From assembly GCA_023252335.1 (NCBI GenBank), contig JAJPEA010000035.1, forward strand, positions 1-14,719: a DNA stretch of 14,719 nucleotides, in the 5' to 3' direction. Of this stretch, positions 6,850 through 12,163 are shown in pieces. The position numbers and the translations under genes are program-made. How positions within the stretch are numbered: the stretch's first letter is position 1; the number at the start of each line of letters is the position of its first letter. This stretch comes from Nitrosotalea sp. (GTDB lineage Archaea; Thermoproteota; Nitrososphaeria; Nitrososphaerales; Nitrosopumilaceae). Below the pieces are notes generated by a model. It had not been told where the DNA came from and did not search any database. It saw only the letters and a program-made list of their open reading frames with translations.

Positions 6850-7838
6850 ATCATAATCTCCAAGATTTTCGGTTGTGTGACCTTTGTCAATTTTGCTCTA
6901 ACTGGTGCGCGAAGTTTTACCAGTCTGCGATAAGTTCCAGGAATTGAACCACGGATGATAACATAATCTCCTTGCACAAGACCAAAGTGCTTGTAACCAC
7001 CTGGTGGATTAATTTTTAATTCTTCATTTTGAGTATTGCTTACTATCATGATACGGCTATTGTATTGTGTTCTTTGATGGAAACCTCTCTGACCTGCTCT
7101 TGGAACAGAGTACATGATTGTCGCAGGACTAATTGGACCTAGTGTACCAAGAGCTCTGACACTCTTTCTTGATTTGTGTTGTTTCTTCTTGACACCCCAT
7201 CTTGTAATTGGACCTTCGATACCTTTTCCTTTTGTAATTGCTGCAACATCAACTTCAACTCCTTTTTGGAAAACTTGATCTATCTTGACTTCTTTTCCTA
7301 AAAGATCTTTTAAGAATGCAAATTGTTTTGGAATATCTCCGCCTTTAACTGCAACTTCAAATACATATGGTTTCTTTTGTTCTAGTCCTGCTTTTCTTGG
7401 AAGAACTGCTGCAATTGCATAAAGTTCGTCAACATATGAAAGTGATTTTTCTGCCTTGTCAATTGCCTTTTCATCTAATTTTGTTTTGAATAATCTTGAA
7501 AGCTCTTTTGGTAAATCTTTTGCATAAACATCAAAAGTAGAATCAATTCCGTATCTATCCCTTGAATAGCCCCTGATTCCAATTATTGACATTGGAGGAG
7601 TAACTACTACAGTACCCAAACCTACGAGTTGTTTTCCAAAGTTTGGAGTCTTTTCTCTATCGTCAATACTTGCAATTCTCATACAAGCTGCCTTGAATCC
7701 GGCATATCCTAGAAGTTTTGGTTGCTCAGACTTGACATCAGGCCAAGTTCTAATTCTTGCTTCCATGCTCTTTGCTCGCGCTCTTGGCAAATATGCAAGA
7801 CTTCCTCTTCTAGGTTGACTATGTTTCCTATGGCCCAT
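6846..7838 (-). CDS. rpl3: Large-subunit ribosomal protein uL3
   Basis: L3 (330 residues) is an early assembly protein whose extension reaches the peptidyl transferase centre. It begins MGHRKHSQPRRGSLAYLPR, has WPDVKSEQPKLLGYAGFKA (about residues 32-50), and the core GFHQRTQYNSRI (about 252-263) that contains the histidine modified in some eukaryotic L3 proteins. Length and layout are those of archaeal L3. It is the first ribosomal gene of the operon here. Its ATG at 7838 has no Shine-Dalgarno site and sits about 30 bases from a TATA-like element, consistent with a very short leader. Confidence 0.97.
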   Translation of the reverse strand: MGHRKHSQPRRGSLAYLPRARAKSMEARIRTWPDVKSEQPKLLGYAGFKAACMRIASIDDREKTPNFGKQLVGLGTVVVTPPMSIIGIRGYSRDRYGIDSTFDVYAKDLPKELSRLFKTKLDEKAIDKAEKSLSYVDELYAIAAVLPRKAGLEQKKPYVFEVAVKGGDIPKQFAFLKDLLGKEVKIDQVFQKGVEVDVAAITKGKGIEGPITRWGVKKKQHKSRKSVRALGTLGPISPATIMYSVPRAGQRGFHQRTQYNSRIMIVSNTQNEELKINPPGGYKHFGLVQGDYVIIRGSIPGTYRRLVKLRAPVRAKLTKVTQPKILEIMI

Positions 7839-7860
7839 TGTTACAGAAAATTGTCGAAAA

Positions 7861-7882
7861 GCCCATTATAAGTCTATAATTA
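7861..7882 (-). promoter_or_regulatory. Candidate promoter of the ribosomal protein operon
   Basis: The minus strand carries two AT-rich TATA-like cores (ATTATAG and TTATAAT) within this stretch. The second lies about 27-33 bases before the rpl3 ATG, the spacing expected for a leaderless or nearly leaderless archaeal transcript. No ribosome-binding site precedes rpl3, which agrees. Assigned by pattern only. Confidence 0.5.
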
Positions 7883-7915
7883 GAGAATGTTCGGTTTTAT
7901 TTTGAAAATTTAGAT

Positions 7916-8044
7916 CTAGTGCGAAAAATGTATTATGCTGTTTACCATCAATATGCCTCCAATTGCAATGCATGCAATACCTGCAATGATGCCAAAAAGC
8001 AGAAATTTTTTCTTGTCAAGTGTTTTATCCAATGTTTTTTCCAT
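7916..8044 (-). CDS. Putative 42-residue single-pass membrane microprotein
   Basis: An open frame of 42 codons plus TAG, starting with ATG at 8044, 21 bp after the methyltransferase stop. The product begins with a charged segment (MEKTLDKTLDKKKF), continues as one hydrophobic stretch of about 23 residues (LLFGIIAGIACIAIGGILMV, about residues 15-34, then NSII) and ends HFSH. Lysines before the helix suggest an N-in topology by the positive-inside rule. I do not recognise a family and assign no function. It could be a real microprotein cotranscribed with the methyltransferase, or a chance frame. The sharp charged/hydrophobic partition and the lack of any other feature in this gap favour a real gene. 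Confidence 0.55.
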   Translation of the reverse strand: MEKTLDKTLDKKKFLLFGIIAGIACIAIGGILMVNSIIHFSH

Positions 8045-8065
8045 GGCCTGATCCCGTATTAAAAA

Positions 8066-8881
8066 CTAGTTTCGAGTCAGAGTGTTTAGAACTGCAAGGG
8101 TTCCAAGAATTGCTTCTTCTAGTCTGACTGTTTCTGTTGCCTGGTCTGAAAAGAAATTCAATACTTGTGACTTTGGAATATTTCCTATTGTATTTCCTAG
8201 AATTTCATGGACTCCTTTTTTCGGAGAGCCAAAGACTAGCAGCAAGTGTTCGCGTGCGATCTCATCAAAGTATTTTTGTGTCTTGTGGATTGGTTTTCCC
8301 TTTCGTGATGTAAATATCACACTAGATCCCCAAGTGGTAAGAAACGTGCCTAGATTTGAGACTTCTTTGACGTCATAGCCCCAATATTGTGAGATCTCTT
8401 CTTTTTCAATTTGTTTTACTGTCAATGCAGGGTATCCTTCCTTGAATTTGACAATGATTCTTTTTCCGTCATCGTCTTTGCTGTAAAATGGAATTAGTTG
8501 CTCAAATCCTACGTTTACAAATTTTTTTCCTTTGTATTGTACCACAACGCCGTCTCTTACATCTCCTGCCTTGATTTTTTTTGGATCAGATGTTTGCACA
8601 TGTGATGGTATTTTTAGTGGACTAAGACTTCCTGCAAACTGGAACTCGTCACTTATTGGATAAAGTATTTTGCGCAGGTACTGCGGTGTTTCAAGATAGC
8701 GTAAAAGATTTCGAAGAAGCGATCTGTCCCGGTCTGTGCCGCTTTGCTCCTTGTAGAGATAAATTGTATTTACATGAAATATTGAACACGCTCTTGCAAT
8801 CTGGGAGATCTTCATCGCCTTGTCAAGTGGAGTAGGCTCTTCAGAAAGTGACGAGTCTGGAATGGCTATTGAAACTTTCAA
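8066..8881 (-). CDS. SPOUT-family putative RNA methyltransferase (MTH1/C9orf114 type)
   Basis: A 271-residue protein of the archaeal family that includes MTH1 of Methanothermobacter and human C9orf114/SPOUT1. The N-terminal half starts the alpha/beta SPOUT fold (KVSIAIPDSSLSEE, RACSIFHVNTIYLYKE). An OB-like insert follows (about residues 106-147, GDVRDGVVVQYKGKKFVNVG). The C-terminal trefoil-knot part carries LLLVFGSPKKGVHEIL (about 213-228) and VLNFFSDQATETVRLEEAIL (about 240-259), the expected S-adenosylmethionine site. The RNA target is not shown by the sequence. The start is TTG at 8881: no ATG exists upstream before the in-frame psmA TAG, and AAGGA lies six bases before the TTG. A gene of this family next to rpl3 is common in archaea, suggesting a role in ribosome biogenesis. 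Confidence 0.88.
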   Translation of the reverse strand: MKVSIAIPDSSLSEEPTPLDKAMKISQIARACSIFHVNTIYLYKEQSGTDRDRSLLRNLLRYLETPQYLRKILYPISDEFQFAGSLSPLKIPSHVQTSDPKKIKAGDVRDGVVVQYKGKKFVNVGFEQLIPFYSKDDDGKRIIVKFKEGYPALTVKQIEKEEISQYWGYDVKEVSNLGTFLTTWGSSVIFTSRKGKPIHKTQKYFDEIAREHLLLVFGSPKKGVHEILGNTIGNIPKSQVLNFFSDQATETVRLEEAILGTLAVLNTLTRN

Positions 8882-8902
8882 TGTTTGTCCTTGAATTGTT
8901 GC

Positions 8903-8912
8903 GCTATAAAAT
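8903..8912 (-). promoter_or_regulatory. TATA-like element before the SPOUT methyltransferase gene
   Basis: The minus strand reads ATTTTATAGC in the 39-bp gap between psmA and the methyltransferase gene, about 25 bases before the TTG start. It could give the gene its own transcript. An AAGGA site also lies between it and the start, so a leadered transcript from psmA is equally possible. Confidence 0.35.
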
Positions 8913-8920
8913 ATTAGATG

Positions 8921-9670
8921 CTACTTTGGTCTTTTGGCAATGTTTTCTTTTGCCTTGGCTGCGTAATGTTCGATATCTTTTTCGCTTGTTCTTGTCAATT
9001 GTTTTGTTGCAATTGGGATTTGTGACATTTTGATGTGTTTTGTACCATCTTTTTCTTCACTGACAAGATAGATAGATTCGATTGCCATTGCTGCTGCATC
9101 TTCAACTGTCATGTCCTTTTTGTAATTCTTTTCTAAAAATTCTGTAACTTGATCTGCACCTGCGCCAATTGCAACTGCATCATATGAGATGTATGTTCCA
9201 CTTGGGTCAGTTAGGTATATCATGCTGCCACTCTTGTCAATGCCTGCAATGATGAGTGCTACACCAAATGGTCTCACACCTGCATATTGTGTATATTGCT
9301 GGGCTTGATCTGCCAAGTGTTTTGCTACTGCTTCAACCTCGATTGGCTCGTCATATATCATTCTGTTACTTTGTGAGAAGAATCTTGCATTGTCAACCTG
9401 TGAGCGTGCATCTGGAATGTATCCTGCTGCTGCAACTCCAATATGATCGTCTACTTGGAATATTTTTTGTGTAACATCAGAATTTTGCAATTTTCGTGGT
9501 TTTTCTTCTACTGCCAGTATGATGCCATCCTTGCTTTTGATACCAATTGCAAGTGTGCCTCTTCGTACTGTCTCTATAGCATACTCGACTTGGTAAAGTC
9601 TACCATCAGGAGAAAAGACTGTAATTGCTCTATCATAACCTGCTGCAGCTGGTAGCATTTCAAAATTCAT
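8921..9670 (-). CDS. psmA: 20S proteasome alpha subunit
   Basis: Structural subunit of the outer ring of the archaeal 20S proteasome, which gates substrate entry and docks the AAA ATPase. The alpha signature is complete: GYDRAITVFSPDGRLYQVEY (8 residues into the product) then AIETVRRGTLAIGIKSKDG. Further conserved parts are HIGVAAAGYIPDARSQVDNA, RPFGVALIIAGIDKSGSMIY and DPSGTYISYDAVAIGAGADQ. As expected for an alpha subunit it has no N-terminal catalytic threonine. The open frame extends to a TTG at 9700, but that lies over the TATA-like element. I choose ATG at 9670 (249 residues); ATG at 9658 (245 residues, beginning MLPAAAGYDR) is equally plausible and is preceded by AAAGGATG. Confidence 0.95.
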   Translation of the reverse strand: MNFEMLPAAAGYDRAITVFSPDGRLYQVEYAIETVRRGTLAIGIKSKDGIILAVEEKPRKLQNSDVTQKIFQVDDHIGVAAAGYIPDARSQVDNARFFSQSNRMIYDEPIEVEAVAKHLADQAQQYTQYAGVRPFGVALIIAGIDKSGSMIYLTDPSGTYISYDAVAIGAGADQVTEFLEKNYKKDMTVEDAAAMAIESIYLVSEEKDGTKHIKMSQIPIATKQLTRTSEKDIEHYAAKAKENIAKRPK

Positions 9671-9709
9671 CCTTTGAAGGTTTAATTTAAGTTTATACAA
9701 CTCGAAATT
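9671..9709. promoter_or_regulatory. Divergent promoter region of psmA and the DUF371 gene
   Basis: Both genes appear to be driven from one segment of about 40 bp. For psmA the minus strand has TGTATAAAC (9692-9700), about 25 bases before ATG 9670. For the DUF371 gene the plus strand has TTTAATTTAA (9681-9690), about 25 bases before GTG 9710. The two TATA-like elements are adjacent, so preinitiation complexes would probably compete. Spacing is that of leaderless transcripts. Confidence 0.5.
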
Positions 9710-10126
9710 GTGCGTTTTGAGATCTCATTTCATGGTCACGAAAATGTCAGATCACTTCATCCAAAATCAATCGAGATAACAACTGATCCGGATCTTACAG
9801 TAAATGGAGATTGTATCGTTGGTGTGGGAGCAGAATGTGGTTGTCTTGGAATTCCAGATGAAATGAAAAAAATGTTGAAAAAACCTCAAACAAAGGTTAC
9901 ATGTACCATACTTGTCGGTGATCTATCATACAAAATCACAGGCAATGGAAGTGAGAAACTTTCCATGACAAATCCTCATGATATTGTAATTAGAAAAAGC
10001 AATTTTACGTGTCCTAGAACACTGTCAATTGGATGCGATACTGCATCAGATTCGATTCCTCGCAAAATGATAAAGGCTTTGCAGAATCCAGAGACTGTTG
10101 GAATTTTTAGAATAGAAGTAAAGTGA
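9710..10126 (+). CDS. DUF371 family protein of unknown function
   Basis: A 138-residue conserved archaeal protein (DUF371/COG2090) and the only plus-strand gene here. It shows the family pattern: FHGHENVRSLHPKSIEIT near the N-terminus (residues 7-24), then LTVNGDCIVGVGAECGC (29-45), LSYKITGNGSEKLSM, and a C-terminal CPRTLSIGCDTASDSIPR (101-118). Conserved His, Asp and Cys residues suggest a ligand or metal site, but no function is established to my knowledge. The start is GTG at 9710, directly at the expected leaderless position. It is divergent from psmA and convergent with the downstream regulator, from which only 5 bp separate it. Confidence 0.85.
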   Translation: MRFEISFHGHENVRSLHPKSIEITTDPDLTVNGDCIVGVGAECGCLGIPDEMKKMLKKPQTKVTCTILVGDLSYKITGNGSEKLSMTNPHDIVIRKSNFTCPRTLSIGCDTASDSIPRKMIKALQNPETVGIFRIEVK

Positions 10127-10131
10127 GAAAA

Positions 10132-10668
10132 TTATTTTTGTACAAGTAATTGGCCGTTGTTTTCAAACACCTTGGCCATTGCCCTGTTGACAATTTCCAT
10201 CACTATCTGGTCTTCATAATTTGATTCCGCATTTGCATTCTTGGAACTTTTTTTCTTTATTTTCGAGCCCGCGTTTTCAGCAATAGTTTTTATCACTTTT
10301 TCTAGCTTGATTGTAGTGTCTGCAATTGTCTTTGAAAAATCTGTTTCAAAGTTTGCTGGAAGTTTTGCGCCCATCACTCTAACAGAGGTACCATAGTATT
10401 TCATTACAGCTCCTCTTACTTCTTCCATTTTTACAATTTCAATCAGTCCTGCATTTTTTAAAACATCAAGATGATGTCGTATTGTAGTGGTTGCTTTTTT
10501 GTATCCAATTTTATTTAGTTCTTCAACAATCTGGTCTGTTGCAAGTTGTTTGTGATACAAAATTTGTAGAATTTTTATTCTTGCAGTATCATCAAGGGCT
10601 TTGGCTTGGTCTGCATTTGTACTAAGTATTTTACTTATTTTAAGTTCTTTTTGTAGCAGTGTTGACAT
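10132..10668 (-). CDS. ArsR-like winged-helix transcriptional regulator
   Basis: A 178-residue predicted DNA-binding protein. Residues about 26-95 form a winged helix of the ArsR type: DDTARIKILQILYHKQLATD (helices 1-2), QIVEELNKIGYKKATTTIRH and HLDVLKNAGLIEIV (recognition helix), then a wing containing RGAVMKYYGTS. The rest is helical and includes a Lys/Ser/Asn-rich linker (SKIKKKSSKNANAESN, about 133-149) and a C-terminal helix that may dimerise. There is no Cys pair of the metal-sensing ArsR kind, so the signal is unknown. Upstream lies a long non-coding region with several dyads, the natural place for autoregulation. Fold is confident; regulon is unknown. Confidence 0.85.
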   Translation of the reverse strand: MSTLLQKELKISKILSTNADQAKALDDTARIKILQILYHKQLATDQIVEELNKIGYKKATTTIRHHLDVLKNAGLIEIVKMEEVRGAVMKYYGTSVRVMGAKLPANFETDFSKTIADTTIKLEKVIKTIAENAGSKIKKKSSKNANAESNYEDQIVMEIVNRAMAKVFENNGQLLVQK

Positions 10669-10701
10669 TTTACAGACTTCACTTTTGTAGTAATCCTAAA
10701 A

Positions 10702-10713
10702 GATCAAGAGATC
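10702..10713. repeat. GATC-N4-GATC dyad upstream of the winged-helix gene
   Basis: GATCAAGAGATC on the plus strand, 34-45 bases before the regulator ATG and next to an AT-rich stretch (AAAAAAATATGA on the minus strand) that could be its TATA box. The position would suit an autoregulatory operator. Short palindromes of this kind also arise by chance. Confidence 0.3.
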
Positions 10714-10787
10714 ATATTTTTTTGTCCATTACGTAACTTTTTTTTATGCTCCAAGTTTGGTCAATCCACAAGTATGCTTCTAGCCAC

Positions 10788-10892
10788 GGTACCATATTTG
10801 ATAGTACATATGCATACAAATCATATCATTAGCATCAAATCAGTAACGACATTATCAATATGATACCATTACTAGTGATATAGTACCGGTAC
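10788..10892. repeat. Cluster of GTAC-centred inverted repeats
   Basis: GGTACCATATTTGAT (10788-10802) is matched by the near-complement ATCAATATGATACC (10854-10867). GTACCGGTAC (10883-10892) is a perfect 10-bp palindrome, and a further GTAC lies at 10804-10807. Two blocks share the form GRTACCAT, spacer, GATA, then GTAC. The arrangement looks like repeated operator half-sites or a cruciform-capable element, about 120 to 225 bases upstream of the regulator gene. Confidence 0.4.
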
Positions 10893-10928
10893 AAAAAATG
10901 TTAAAAATTTCAAAAAAATAAAAAATTT
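10893..10928 (-). terminator. U-rich terminator downstream of purC
   Basis: On the minus strand this segment contains T6-A-T7 (10925-10912) followed by T5 and T6 tracts, about 80-115 bases after the purC stop. Archaeal termination is driven mainly by such U-tracts. No strong hairpin precedes it, which is normal for archaea. Confidence 0.55.
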
Positions 10929-11007
10929 GGAAAACTTGTCAAGCTTTGGGGATCAAATGGGCAAGCAGTGGGTGGGAAATACAGACGGCTCTAATTAGAA
11001 ATTCGAG

Positions 11008-11847
11008 TTAAAACTTGATTCCAGTTATCTTTTCGTACGCAATGATGTACCTTGACGACAATTCATGACACAGTTCATCAGAAAGATGTGGTGCTACAGA
11101 CTCTTTTCCTGCAGCCCTGTCATCTTCAAACTTTTTTTGATATCCGTTTGATGCAAGCCAGTCACGCAACAGTTGCTTGTCAAAACTTTCCTGAGTCTTT
11201 CCAACTTGGTATGACTCCTTTGGCCACAGCCGATATTCATCAGGCCCAATTGAATCACCTAGTACAATTTCATTTCCAATCTTGCCAAACTCTAGCTTCA
11301 AGTCAGCCAAGACAAATCCTGCAGCATCTGCAATTTTGAACATCTGCTGGTAAATCTCAATTGATGTATGTTCCAGCCATTCGTATTCGCTCTTGCTTAC
11401 TAGATTTTTGTCAATTGCATCTTGCTTGGATATTGGAATGTCATGAGTTTCAGATTTTGTGGTAGGATCAAATATTGGAGTTGGCAATTTTGCTGCAAGC
11501 TGTGGAGTTGTGCCATCTGGCAACTTGACTGAGCCTTCTTTCCACCGCTGGACCAAACTGCCATAAAAGTATCCGCGTACAACGCATTCGATTGGAACCA
11601 TCTGCATTTTTTTTACTATAATCTTGTCTTGTCCTTCTGTTCTTACGTAATGATTCCTTGTAGGCAGTTTTTTGAACCAAAATTCAGCAAACCTACACAG
11701 CACCTCACCTTTTCTAGGAATTGGTGTTGGAAATTTTACATCAAATGCCGATACACGGTCTGAGAACTGGAACAAGATATTGCCATCTGGAAGCTCGTAA
11801 ATGTCTTTTACCTTTCCTGAGCGTAAAAACTTCAAACAGGCGGTCAT
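11008..11847 (-). CDS. purC: Phosphoribosylaminoimidazole-succinocarboxamide synthase
   Basis: SAICAR synthetase (279 residues) joins CAIR and aspartate using ATP in purine synthesis; it acts in the cytoplasm. Signatures: RSGKVKDIYELPDGNILFQF (nucleotide-binding beta hairpin, residues 9-28), SDRVSAFDVKFPTPIPRKGE, VRGYFYGSLVQRWKEG, and ADLKLEFGKIGNEIVLGDSI followed by GPDEYRLWP (about 180-208), which holds the acidic metal-binding residues. KTQESFDKQLLRDW is the usual C-terminal part. ATG at 11847 lies 68 bp after the RAM gene. The gap contains GTTTAAATCC ending about 13 bases before the ATG and TGTATATCAG further up, so purC may have its own promoter as well as readthrough from purF. Confidence 0.95.
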   Translation of the reverse strand: MTACLKFLRSGKVKDIYELPDGNILFQFSDRVSAFDVKFPTPIPRKGEVLCRFAEFWFKKLPTRNHYVRTEGQDKIIVKKMQMVPIECVVRGYFYGSLVQRWKEGSVKLPDGTTPQLAAKLPTPIFDPTTKSETHDIPISKQDAIDKNLVSKSEYEWLEHTSIEIYQQMFKIADAAGFVLADLKLEFGKIGNEIVLGDSIGPDEYRLWPKESYQVGKTQESFDKQLLRDWLASNGYQKKFEDDRAAGKESVAPHLSDELCHELSSRYIIAYEKITGIKF

Positions 11848-11859
11848 TGAACGGGCTTG

Positions 11860-11884
11860 GATTTAAACTGATATACAATTCCAG
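11860..11884 (-). promoter_or_regulatory. Possible promoter of purC
   Basis: The minus strand holds TTGTATATCAG and TTTAAATCC in the 68-bp gap before purC. The first is about 28-36 bases from the ATG, suitable for a leaderless or short-leader start. No ribosome-binding site precedes purC. Pattern evidence only. Confidence 0.35.
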
Positions 11885-11915
11885 TTTTCAGGCAATCAAA
11901 ACGGCTGACGATTCT

Positions 11916-12161
11916 CTATTTTGTGTTCTTGCCAGCAAGTGCAGGAAGGGTTGTGGTTGAAAGGACATTTTGTACCATGCGGATTTTTTTTGTTATTATC
12001 TTGTCCAATTCTGGTCTTGTTAAAGCCTGGACCTTGACAAATATGTCATATTGGCCAAATGTTCCTGTTGCTTCCTTGACTCCGTCAATTTTTAGAATAT
12101 CATTCATGACGTCCATTTCGTGTCCCATCTTGCTTTTTACCAAGACAAACGAGAGTTCCAT
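11916..12161 (-). CDS. Stand-alone RAM (Lrp/AsnC effector) domain protein
   Basis: An 81-residue protein made only of the Lrp/AsnC ligand-binding and oligomerisation domain (alpha-beta ferredoxin-like RAM fold): ELSFVLVKSKMGHEMDVMND, ILKIDGVKEATGTFGQYDIF and VKVQALTRPELDKIITKKIR. The IDGVKEATGTFGQYDIFVKV core is typical, with the glycine-rich turn that borders the ligand site. There is no helix-turn-helix, so it should not bind DNA alone. Single RAM proteins in archaea can form oligomers that bind amino acids or modulate partners. ATG at 12161 is 2 bp after the purF stop, so it is almost certainly cotranscribed with purF. The ligand and partner are unknown; a role tied to purine or glutamine supply is inference. 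Confidence 0.85.
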   Translation of the reverse strand: MELSFVLVKSKMGHEMDVMNDILKIDGVKEATGTFGQYDIFVKVQALTRPELDKIITKKIRMVQNVLSTTTLPALAGKNTK

Positions 12162-12163
12162 GC

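Larger units (their letters stand above)
10669..11007. other. Long intergenic region with dyads, U-rich terminator and G-tracts
   Basis: These 339 bases hold no convincing coding frame or RNA gene. From left to right I see: a GATC-TCTT-GATC dyad (10702-10713) and TTACGTAA (10729-10736) near the regulator start; a cluster of GTAC-containing dyads (10788-10892); A-tracts that are U-tracts for purC transcripts (10893-10925); four G-tracts (10948-10976); and the palindrome TCTAATTAGA (10990-10999). It separates the purC 3' end from the regulator's 5' end, so it combines a terminator with the promoter and probable operators of the regulator. Confidence 0.6.

Noticed and set aside
9671..9700. Eleven-residue N-terminal extension of PsmA from TTG 9700
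   Set aside because: The segment overlaps the promoter elements, reads as low-information sequence, and alpha subunits begin shortly before the GYDRAITVFSPDG motif.
34..10943. Recurrent CTTGTCAAG-like words at several positions as a dispersed repeat
   Set aside because: Most copies fall in coding sequence where Asp/Lys/Leu codon pairs explain them, and they have no regular spacing or orientation.
10669..11007. tRNA or other structured RNA gene in the long intergenic region
   Set aside because: I could find no cloverleaf, T-loop consensus or C/D and K-turn boxes; the only structure is short dyads and homopolymer tracts.
11400..11680. Short minus-strand open frames inside purC
   Set aside because: They are out-of-frame translations of a certain purC coding region without family features.
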